Shown: piece by piece, positions 46,880-57,453 of the stretch
Numbering within the stretch: position 1 is the first letter of the stretch
Layout of the letters: each line of letters begins with the position of its first letter
Assembly: GCA_009192285.1 (NCBI GenBank)
Contig: CM018606.1
Location: forward strand, 548,081 to 612,080
From: Morchella semilibera
Lineage: Eukaryota > Ascomycota > Pezizomycetes > Pezizales > Morchellaceae
Reading direction: 5' to 3'
DNA: 64,000 bases
Translations under genes and position numbers: made by a program
The notes under the pieces: generated by a model
What the model saw: only the letters and a program-made list of their open reading frames with translations
Database searches by the model: none
Told to the model about the DNA's origin: nothing

Positions 46880-48318
46880 GGGTAGAGAGAGCTGACTGCT
46901 GTGGGTAGGAAGATGTACCAGAAGGAAAGGAGCTGATGCCTCTGCTATATAGCTCTGGTATCAACCAGATCCCTTCCCCGCTTTTCACTCCCCTCTGTTG
47001 ATTCGATAGGATATTCTCAATATCCAATGGGTCGGCGGGATATTAGTAACCACATGTATGTACCTTACATACATCCACAACTCGCTTCATCCATGAGTAG
47101 AAGAATGAAGCCAGAAATTCCATCCTAAGCTTATTATTAATTTGCTTTCAGAACTGATATGCGGAATATAAGACCTGATGTAGCATTTGGTAATGATAGA
47201 AAGCCCTCACCCAGGCCGCGAAAGCCTAATGATCACTTCGGGGACTGACTACTAAACTGGAATGTATAAAATATGACGGAGGCGCAAATGAGAATTAAAC
47301 TTGTTGCCTGTCGCGAGTACCCTAGACAACAGATGGGTGGATATCCTTAGGTAGACAGGTGAAACTTACAAGGCAAACCCTTTAGTTTTTCGCCACAGGC
47401 ATACATATACCTCACCACTAAGTCATTATTCCGTGGTCGGCGGCGCCTGCAATTGGTTATGTCGACGTTGCTGGAGGCATTTTCCACGGGCGACGACCAG
47501 TACTTCAGAGATCTACTTCTAGGCAACAGCCTCACTAGGTCTACGGGGGCCTCGCCAGGCCAGTGCGCAAGATCAAAGGGGAGAGCCTGATCCGTATGAT
47601 ATCAATAAGTTTGGACTAGTCATGGTATGGAAGGCAATAATTAATAGCTGCACCCACAATTAAACATCAGGAAAGTACGAGTAGTTTTTCATGAAGACCA
47701 TTTACAATTGCAAGCGATAGCACAGGCAGTTCCTGGATTTAACCAAAGCCAACTTTATCGTGTTCTGCCATTAGCAAGAACCGTAAGTTCGTTCTATCTA
47801 TGGACGCAGAGTTTCGGCGCCAGCATTTTAGCTCTTTGTGAGGAAACGCCAAGTCTTTAATACCAATCGCGGTTGTCAGATTGTTATTGACTTGGCATTT
47901 TTTCATTGTTGTGCACCTTTAAAACTTCAAGTAGATCCGGGCGATACGTGAAATGAGAGACAATTGCAACCTAAAGTGCAGCTTGTGCGGGGTAGCTGGA
48001 GGCTGCAATAATGTTGGTTGCCTGAAATCCAAATGTTATTGCATGTGGTATCTTTATAACCTCCCCCCCCCCCCCACCAGCACATCCTTCATTACGGAAC
48101 GTACCAACTTCGATAAGCCACTTCTTTTCGAGCCCTCAATTTACTCCATCCTGGCCTAGCTCATACGGCCGGCTTATCTTGACACTGAGAAACGTTGGAA
48201 GCTACTTTATAAATTGCCTTCCTCCAACAATATTGACTCTGAAATCTACCTCCTTCCACGATTCTACAACTTGACCACACGCCCATTATTGTAATTGACA
48301 CGCTCTTATTTTTACGAC
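46880..48318. other. Intergenic region upstream of two divergent genes
   Basis: This contains the promoters of the minus-strand 46196-46879 gene and the plus-strand GTPase gene at 48319. No other gene is seen; a C13 run lies at about 48063-48075. Confidence 0.45.
48205..48215 (+). promoter_or_regulatory. Candidate TATA box of the plus-strand IRG-type GTPase
   Basis: TTTATAAATT lies about 110 bp upstream of the proposed ATG at 48319 and is followed by a pyrimidine-rich stretch. It is only a positional match. Confidence 0.3.
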
Positions 48319-49682
48319 ATGGGTGGCGGTGAATCTGTAAGACCCCCTCTCCCTAGGATCTCATCCACTATACTAACAAATAACAGAAAATAGAAAGGGA
48401 GCTGAGGGAGCAGAAGGAGCAGAATGCCAGGCTACAGCAAGAGAACGAGAAACTAAAGAAGGAACAAGAGAGGCAAAATGCAGAACAACAGAAGTTAAGG
48501 GAAGAACAGGACAGGTTAAAGCAGGAACAACAGAGGTTACAGGACGAACAGCAAAAGTCACACGACGAACAACTGAGGTTAAAGAATGAGAATCGTGACC
48601 TTGAACTACAGAGCGCGAAGGCAGTAGCGGCGGAACGGGAAGCAGACCTGCGAAGAGTAAACGAGGAGCTGGAACTGAATAAGAGGAACCAGAAGATGCT
48701 GGATGATCTTCGGGAGAGTCAGGAGAAAACCAGAATTCTGGAAGAACAAATGAGACAGGAGAGAGAGAAGGCCAGAATACGTGAAGAGGAAATCAGGATG
48801 GACAACCTAGCGAGGCAGCTCGAAGAAAATGCAAACGCAAAAATTCAGGAAGCAGCCTGGATGCAACAGGAAGCCAACAGGATCTTGGCGGAAGGAAAGG
48901 AACCAATCAAATATCCTACCGGTAAAGAAATCGCAGAAAAGAGAGCAAGTCTTGGATACCAGGAAGGCCTCCTACATATTGCTATCACTGGCTGCTCCGG
49001 ATCGGGAAAGTCCTCGTTGATAAACGCTGTCCGAGGCTATAAAAACCCACCAACTGGTTTTCTTCGCTTTGTTCAAGACACAATTAACCCGAATTCAGAT
49101 TTACATCTTGCCCAAACCGGAACCAGTGAAACAACTATGGAGATCCGGCGATATCCTGACCCACACCGTGATCGAAGAGGACTCGTTTGGTATGATGTCC
49201 CTGGGGCCGGTACAACTCGTGTGCCAAATTGGCAATATTTCAACAATCTAGGTTTATATGTCTTCGACGCCATTATGATTGTTGTCGGTGATCGTATTAC
49301 CAAGACAGATGTGGACCTTTTATTCCATTGTAAGAGGTTCGAAATTCCCACATTCTTTGTACGATCCAAAGCAGATCAACACATCAAGAATTCCATGCCG
49401 GACGACGAGGAATATGATGAGGATACAGTTCGTACTGGGTATATCGATTTCACCCGCGCCGTGTTCAACAGTATCTTAACCGAGGCCGGGATACCGCCGC
49501 AAAAGATCTACATTATTAGTAGGGAGACTCTTCGATTATTGATGAGCATGAGCGATAGCAGGAAACCTAAACAAAAATCGATTATCGATGAAAAGGAGCT
49601 TATTAGAGATATTACCACTACACTTCAAAAGTGGTTAACCCCGGTCAACATCGACGAATCGACGGCAGTAGGCCATGAGTAA
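48319..49682 (+). CDS. IRG-type GTPase with predicted N-myristoylation and long coiled coil (437 aa)
   Basis: Exon 1 (48319-48336) encodes only MGGGES. A 50-nt intron (GTAAGA...AACAG, 48337-48386) joins it in phase 0 to exon 2 (48387-49682). Gly2 plus Ser6 fit the N-myristoyl-transferase pattern. Residues ~7-185 are an almost unbroken charged, Gln/Glu/Lys-rich coiled coil. The G domain has G1 GCSGSGKS (208-215), switch region SETTMEIRRYPDP, G3 DVPGAG (276-281) and G4 RSKAD (332-336), matching the IRG (PF05049) pattern. Compared with the paralogue at 41993 there is an insertion between G1 and switch I. Inside it, a 42-nt stretch (about 49058-49099) has intron-like GT...TTCAG borders and is in frame, so optional splicing is possible. 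IRGs with a myristoyl anchor act on membranes in animals; the same here is inference. Confidence 0.85.
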
Positions 49683-52600
49683 CCGTTTATTTTCTCTTTT
49701 GTCCTTATCTTTGGGTTGCAGGCAGATTGGGGTGGCGGATATATGTACTTTCTTTGAACCCATTGAGATACCATCGTGGAGTAACGAATTGTAGGACGTG
49801 GTGGTGGAACTTTGGGAAAGCAGGCTGCATTCATTCTTTTGTTTTTTATTTGAGCTGGCCGTGGTAAAATCTAGTTTCGGAGTTTCCTTGATCTTGTGTT
49901 TTGGACTAGAACCCGTCGAACCAGAAGATGAATGTTTCTACCGATTAAACATCACCTCCAAGAAACCCCATTCACTTTTTAGGTTCCAGGCCTCTAATTA
50001 ATAAGGTAGATCATATACAAAAACTGCTTATATACAGCCGGCAAATGTCGCGTTGTGTTGTGTGTGCAAGATGGTGTGATAGTTTACTGTCGAAAGGCCA
50101 GTCGTCATCGAGATAAGGACAAGGTTAGTGAGGAGAAGCATACATAATCCAGTTAAGACCGAATAGTGAATACATGAATATCGGATGGTCCAAATTAGCT
50201 TTTGCAAATTTGATGGCTCTTCCCAAGGTTTGGGAGGAAGGGGGGGGGGGGGGGGCGGTCAGTCAGAACTTGGTCGAATTCCAAGGTCACAGACATGCAT
50301 ACCGTCGCTTTACCACCTCGTACGGAACAAACAATGGGAATAGATATAGATACATAGCTATAGCCCACATGTGGTTAAGGGGTACGTATGTATTATTAAG
50401 TCAGGTATGCTCATGTACAGTGCTAGCGTTCACTATAGGTGGCAAGGAACTCGTTGTATAGCTGGCAATTGGGGAATTCTACTTGGTCGGGATGCTTGGC
50501 GCTGAATACCTTTGGAGGGGCTTTTCTGGAACGGATGGCTTTGATATTCTGATAGCGAATCATATGATACTATTTGCATGTGTTTGAACTCATGGGGCAG
50601 GTCTGGTCTCCGATAGACGCAAACAAATTGCCGACTACTTGGGAGTACCTCTATCTGTTATGAGGTAGATGTGACTGTTATACTAATTCGGCTCGAGACT
50701 AACCTCTTGATATTATAGCCTCTTGTATCGGGGTTACTGTGCTGTTCCCTTTCGCATGTAGGTAAGTGGGTTGAGGCCGGAGAAGCCTTAAATTGTAGAC
50801 GGGTTATACAAGTGTTTGCTTTCAAGTGAGGTATAATGGATAGTTCTGAAACGATTAGATATATGCGACGGTGGGAACGTGTTGCTGGATGGGAACGTGT
50901 TGCGCAATATCTAAAGCTCATAATCACATATGAAAAGGCCATAATATATCGCAATTGGGCCGCACCTAGCAGCTGCTGCCTATTGTTACGATACACTAAA
51001 AGCTCCTTAATGTTTGAGTTGTGTTCGTGCTATTGGTTCTCAGTCAATAACACTTCATATATTGCGCTGCCCACACTTGATGGGTAAAAAGCCAGAATGA
51101 AGAGAGGAGATCTGTAAACGGTGTAGATTGGGGAAGAGATTGTGATATATACTTAGTATGCTACCTCCATATAATACATTGAACGCATCGATTTGGTATG
51201 CGCCCCCAATAAAAGAATGGTTAAGAGATAAATCCTCTAGCACTAATCATCGGTCATATATATGGCTTGTTGAAGAACGGCACCAAGATGTTTCCAGAGT
51301 ACTTAGCCATCTGGAGTAGGTGAATTCTGCGCCATGCAAACATTATATCTGCTGCTTTTATAATTCTACATTGAGGCCAACCTCCTCGCGTTGTAAGGTT
51401 TTTAACATTATTCAGAGTACCTGTTTAATTGTATATACGTTACGTTATTGACACATTTAATTGCTGGCGTTCTCGAATTTTTTTGCGTAATTACGTGCTA
51501 TTGTGTCTTCTCTCTTGATATAGTTACGCTCGTACTTTACATGAGCAATAGATGTGGGTTATGGGGATTGTTACTTATACGGGATTGAGTCATATTATTT
51601 ATTATGTGGTAGATTACAGGCTATATATACATGTATGTTTCTTATTATTTTGTGTTGCATTTGTTTGATATAGGTAGGATTCATTAAGTTCCCAACTCTC
51701 TACATCCATTTTCTGCGCCTAAGAAGTTACGGAATAGTTGGGTGCCAATCAGAAGTTAAACAATTTAATTTGCTTCAACTAACCCTAAATTTAGAGTTAG
51801 ATCTTTTGCCCAACCCCATCCAGGACGGCAAGAAACATAAAGAAAAACACGCCGAAGCCAAGTTCTCCGAATTATACCCGGAACTTCCTATTGCGATCAA
51901 GACAACAAAAGGAAAGAAATGGGTGCGCTCAAATAATTACAAATGTGGCCAGTATATGATTTGTCGTACTGCTTGAGAATGGTGCAAACCCTTGGGTGGG
52001 ACTCACAATCAACCCTGCTTGGAGGCCGCAGTACGGGGTGGGCATGAGAACTGTGAGGCTTCTGCTAGCTTAACCCTCCGCTGAGTCCGCTCTTCCTTTT
52101 GTAATTATGTTACCGATGACACTACCTTTAAGGCATAGCCCTCTGCATGCAATGAAGTACACGCGGCCCCACAGAGCTAGGCAGTGCCGGAGGAGAGCCG
52201 ATAATATTGCTTTAACTAAACAAACACTCGCAAACGTAGTCGCCTTAAGCCCATTTATGTACCCATATAAGCCAAACCTCTATTATGACTGCTCATACAA
52301 CAGATAGATAGCTATCCCCAGTATTTTTGCTTATCCATCTAAAGTACTACATACGTTAGCGTAGTCCTCTCCACAAAGTTGTCTTTTCCACTTGTACAGC
52401 TAGGCCATGTATCCAGGCCTCCCCCCCCCCCCCTCCTACAGACCTAAGGTTTCCACGTTACTACTCCGGAGGGGTTCTGGGAACGTCATGATATGAGAAG
52501 TCAGTGATTCTCCCCAGGTCTAGACAGCCGGAATATCAACGTTATCTTGCACTCACCGCGGGAAACCCCCAACCTCATCTACTCTCAAAATCTTAAAAAA

Positions 52601-52821
52601 AAACCAAGCTCCACGCCTCAGGGTTAGGGTTAAAACATTGGCACCAGACTCGGACAATTACATCAATATCGTAGACTCCGCTAGAATCCATCAGGCTGTC
52701 CTAGCCACATGCACACTTGCGATAAAACCCCTTCAGCGCACAGAAAAATCCCGCCCCCCGAACAATCAGAATTTATTCACTACGCTAGCTATAGAACTAT
52801 CTACCTGATTAATTACACACA
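49683..52821. other. Gene-free spacer
   Basis: No gene is supported. Features are a G16 run (50240-50255), a C13 run (52421-52433) and telomere-like GGGTTAGGGTTA at 52621-52632. Confidence 0.45.
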
Positions 52822-55112
52822 TTACGCTCCCTCCTCTTCCCCCGCCTCCGCCTCACCCTCACCCTCCGTATCACAAGACATAGGGATCACGAGCCTCCCC
52901 CTCGCCAGCTGCGCCGGCTGTATCAGCTGCTCGAACGAGTGCGTATTCAGATACCCATCGATGAGTGCTTTCGACTCCGTCAGAATCATCTAGCACCTCA
53001 GTCAGTATCGTTTCCCCCCAAATTCCCGGATAATAGTAGAGATCATACCTTCATCCTCAACACGCTCCCAAGCAGCTGGAATAGCAGTGGTAGCTTGCTA
53101 GGGGTCTTGGGGACCTGGCAGAGGGTGTCGCAGCTGAGGAGGCAGACGTAGCCACTGGCGTAGCTCATTCTTAGCACCTGACAGTGCAGTCCTAGCGCGG
53201 GAATTTAGTACATCAGAGCCAATGATCAAAATCCCACTTTATCTACTCACCAGCATTGACCACCCCCGCCAGATGCAGCCTGCCTAACGCATCCACATCG
53301 TTGCCCACCTGCGACTGCAGACTATACAGCATGTCATGCAGCGCCTTTGCCACCTTCCGGTAGTCATGTAGCCACTTGGTGTTGCGCTCGCTGACAAACG
53401 CCTTCGACCCCTCGATGGCAGCATACTCATATTGGCCGGCGCCGTCCTGCACGAGCCCGTCGAAGCGCGCGCCGATCTTCTGTCGCTTCGAGGTGTCTTC
53501 GCGGTGGCGGTTCTTGCGGTGCGCGCCAGCGAGGATGGGGAGTTCGCGGCGGCGCGTGAAGAGACCGCTAATCTCGTCGAGGAGCGTGTCGATGATGAGG
53601 CCCCAGATGCGGATGTCGTACCAGCATTCGTCGTTTTTGAGGAGAAGGGGATTGTCGGGGTTTTCAAAGAGAGGGAGGCTGTGAGGACTAGGTTTTAGCA
53701 GCTAAGCGGGAAAGGCGGGAGAAGGGGCGGGGCATACAGCATGGTGATGATCATATGAATCCAGTAACGATCATAGTGCTTCTCGCGGTTGTATTTCTCT
53801 CCGGGAGGCAGGTAAGAGGTCGCGGCTAGCTTTTCTCGCAGACCATCCGATGTCCGCACATCCATAAACTCCTCCATGAATCCCGCCACCGATGTGTCAA
53901 TCACCGGCCAAGCTGGTACTTTCTCGAGGATCGACTCCCAATCGGGCGGCTCAAACAACTCGATAACCTCCGAGTTCTTGATATCGAGCACAAACGAGTG
54001 CGCAAGAGACTCGTGATCCGCGTCCTTCAAGGCCTCGTAGATGACCGTTTCCACGAATGCCCCGCTCGGGAGCTTCCACATGAACTTCTCCTCCATCTTG
54101 TCGTACATCTGCACGAACGACGACGGGCTCCATCCACGCTGACCGGCATCACCCAGCTCATCCAGCGTCCGCTTCCCTTTCCCCTTTCCCTTCGCCTTTG
54201 GCTTTGACTTTGCCTTCGTCTTGGCCTTTACCCTTGCCTTCGATGGTGGTCTCGTGTTGACGTTGACCTGCGCATTATCCCCGATCGCGACCTGCGAATT
54301 ACTTATCACCATCGCCGGCGGCGCCGCGTCCTTCCTCGAGCGAACAATGCCCCCACGGTTCCGATCGCGCCAGTCCCTAGCGCGCTGTCGATCATCGCCC
54401 TAGAACCAATCGTTAAAGCATCAACTTTCCGGCCCCGCTGTGGGGGTGCGAGGGGGGGTGGGCGCCAGGTGAGCAAGCAGCCTTGATACAGGGCGGACCA
54501 AGCAGGTCACCCCATACCCCAGCGCCCATGTTCCGTAACCATCACAGGGACATTGACAGGCTGTCTCCAAACCCACCAGGGCGCGACGGACCAAGCAGGT
54601 CATCTGCCCCAGAGGGCCCGAAACATTGGGTGGGCTAGCAGCGTTAATACAAGGCGGACCAAGCAGGTCACCTCATACCCCAATGCCGGTCCGAACCTGA
54701 AAGGTTCGGTTCGGTGATTTGCCTATTGTCATTGTCCCGGGTTGTGTGGTCAAGGACCGGTAGACCCCCCCATGTGCTTGTTCATTATGGGAAGGGAAGA
54801 GGGGGTGCTTACCTGCTTGTAGCTCTTGAGAAGGTCTTGAGCTTTCTGCCACCTGCCTAGGTCTACGGTAGGGTCTGCCGTGGAAATCGCCCGAAGGTCC
54901 TTGGTGTACGAGTCCATCACGCGCTCAAACACGGCATCTGAGAGAGGAGAGTCTTCGAGGGTGTACTCGAGGTAGTGGATGACGTCCCAAAGAGAGTGGT
55001 GAAAGGCCTCGAGATAGGGGTGACGCGATGGTCGGGGCGGGGGTGAGGGTGGAGTGTGCACTGGTGGAGGCGAGGAGGAATACGCGCGTGGTGCAGTACC
55101 CACCTTGGCCAT
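52822..55112 (-). CDS. Unnamed multicopy-family protein (566 aa), intact copy
   Basis: Five exons are inferred: 54813-55112, 53738-54399, 53251-53678, 53049-53191 and 52822-52989, all in phase. The start at 55112 has a good context (CACCATGG); another in-frame ATG lies at 55217. The order is: a Pro/Ser-rich N-terminus; HPYLEAFHHSLWDVIHYLEY; a Lys/Ala-rich basic run (about residues 130-155, a possible nuclear signal); WSPSSFVQMYDKMEEKF; NDECWYDIRIWGLIIDTLLD; KRQKIGARFDGL; EYAAIEGSKAF; AGLHCQVLRM; and an acidic tail (GEGEAEAGEEEGA). The pseudogene at 9869-11446 shares the EYAAIE and LRM blocks and the positions of the last two introns. Such proteins occur in fungi as unnamed families. No catalytic motif is certain. 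Intron 1 is unusually long (413 nt) and holds a repeat. Confidence 0.75.
54495..54675. repeat. Three-copy GGACCAAGCAGGTCA repeat inside an intron
   Basis: GGACCAAGCAGGTCA occurs exactly at 54495, 54588 and 54656, all within intron 1 of the gene at 52822-55112. The first and third copies share about 40 bp, including CATACCCCA. Spacing is uneven (93 and 68 bp). Confidence 0.75.
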
Positions 55113-56683
55113 GGTGATAGTTGTGTCGATGATGGTGATGTGTTGCTGGCGGTGACGTCGTGGTGTTGAGGAGCTCGAGAGGGGAAGTTGAGGTGGAGGC
55201 GATGGCTGAGTAAGCATATGCCAAGCCTCGGGTCGGCGCCAATGGCCGGTGCCCAGAGATGCACGCTACGTGCAGGAACGCGAACAGCCGAGCCTCAGCC
55301 CGACGGCACCCACACTCGAGATTTATATTTACTTGATACTTTTATTTACATTAATTCTAGTATCCATTAGGGCGCACCAAAATGGAGTTTTCACGATTTA
55401 GGAGCTGTGTCTCGTATGATAGAGTATGAGTACCTGTATTAGTAAGCGAAGGTCAAGTGGTGGTACAGTACTAGTAGAGTGGCTGGTGAGAAACCAACCC
55501 AAGAGGAAACATGTAAGTAGCAGCCATCATCCACAAAACAAAGAATAGATAAAAGTACACCTTCTCACACAGGATACTCTAGGAGCGACAATCACCGCCC
55601 GCCCGTTCTATAAACACAATGCGGTGGTGATCTGCAGCTGATCATGATTTAGAGTCCTTATTGCTGCTGTTGTGTATTATTTTAATTTCAAAGTGAAAGT
55701 ACGTTCTATATAGGTCATGGTTAACTAATACTCAGACGTTATGTGTTCAGTCTCTCGTCCATCGAACGGTACGAGTAAACTTCGATCGACGGGTGAATAT
55801 ACATGTATCGATGGCGAAACAAGACAAGACAAGATACCACATAGCTAGAGGCGAGAAATGCATCACCTGCATAGACTGTTGTGAGGTTTTTTAAGCGGCC
55901 TTTTTGAGTGTAGGTAATTAACGTACAAGCAAAATACATATAGTAATTGATCCCTATTGGCGCGCGCATGTAATATAAACATCACTTAATTCGTCTATCA
56001 ATAAGATGCTCTATACAAATAAGATTCCTCTATTATAGGGGCACCAGTCGACAAGCGAAGGATACTAGCCATCCAAGTAACTGGAAGGTTATAGGCTCAA
56101 CTCACTCTTAATCACAGCTTCTGCACTCTATAGTGGAGTGATAATGACACTCCGGCGAGATATGCATGAGGCGCCCACGTATAGCATTGTGAATCTAGTA
56201 CTTCTCTGACCCTGGGGAATTAATTAATGATTGGTGATCATCTGGCTAGCTATTGATCAGATCAGACACTCCCAAGAGCCACCCTCACCGACGTGGCACA
56301 TCACCTCCGTCACAACCCCTCACTCGCCCTTCCACCACCGGGTGCTTCACCATGACTCACTCACCCACAATTCCCCACCCACGCCCGGCGAATCCGAAGC
56401 CAAAAGCTCCCATCCCCACCTCGTCGCCCAATGTTACCGCATTCCGGGCTTCTAGGGCCAGGGGTTGGACTGTGGCATCGGTGGCACTAGCCTAATCGGT
56501 CAATTAGTAGGAATATATAGTAGACGCAGTGATCATAAGGGGGGTTTTATATATACATGTAAGCAGCTATATGATATAAAGATAGATACCCCCCCCCCTC
56601 TCTCCCTCACTACACCCACAAGCCCATTGACCAGCCAGCGACCTCCAGAACACCATGCGCGCACGCAGCTACTGGACGCGCAC
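55113..56683. other. Gene-free spacer
   Basis: No gene is supported. 56013-56065 resembles the right half of the GCTGACCCC-family MITE (CTCTATTATAGGGG ... AAGGATA). Confidence 0.45.
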
Positions 56684-57453
56684 ATGACGGTCGAGCTGTG
56701 TCTGTCGCGGTGCCCCGCGCCCGAGCACGCCATGGTCGAATGGGGGCGGTGAGTGCATCCATCCATCCATCTTGTGCCCGCCCCTACCACGACGACTACA
56801 ACGGAGCCCGCCTCGATAATCACCGTCTCCGAGTCCGCCACCACAACCGTCGCAGCGCCCGCATCAACAATTAGAGTCTCGGAATCCACAACCGCCACAG
56901 AGACCGTCGCCGCTACAGAGACGACGGCGGCGACAGTTATTGCGGCGGCTACGGTGGAGTCCTGATGCCGGTACGACCGCCGCTGCGACTACGACCTGTA
57001 GAAACTTCTACGAGCACTACATTCGCAACATCCACCACCACCTCCACCCCCCCCCCCCACCTGCGCCTACCCCACCCCATCATCAATCCCCCCTTCGAAG
57101 GGACCCCCAGCCCCGGCTCCAGCACCACCGGCACAATCAGCGTCCTCGCCACCTCCCACGCACCAGCTCCACCGCCCCCCCCCCCCCATGTGCCTCCCGC
57201 GCACCGCCTCGCCTCGTCGACCCTGGGGCTTACGCAGACCTCCCCGCTCTGCGCGGGCGCCACCTACCGCCTCACCGCGCCGTCAGCGAGCTTGTGCTTC
57301 GCCACGTACCTGGTTGACGGCGTATCGGCAACCTGGGTGCAGCCGAGTGCCGTGGCGACGCTCGTGGTCAGGATGATGTGTACGGGGTCGGTGCCGGCGG
57401 GGGAGAGTAAGGACTTTTATTTGGGTGGTGTGCAGTTTGTGTTGGTGGCGTAG
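56684..57453 (+). pseudogene. Degenerate WSC-like cell-wall protein gene
   Basis: MTVELCLSRCPAPEHAMVEW at 56684 onwards matches the first half of a WSC domain, a cysteine-rich carbohydrate-binding module of fungal surface proteins. It is followed by a GTGAGT donor. The second half seems to appear as GGDSYCGGYGG near 56920-56955, in another frame. The expected ECYCG segment between them is not found, and stops occur in every frame across the gap. From about 56965 an open frame gives a Thr/Pro/Ser-rich stalk and then LCAGATYRLTAPSASLCFAT to a stop at 57451-57453. C-runs (C12 near 57047, C11 near 57177) lie within it. I read it as a decayed or misassembled gene; a functional gene with unusual introns cannot be excluded. 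Confidence 0.4.
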
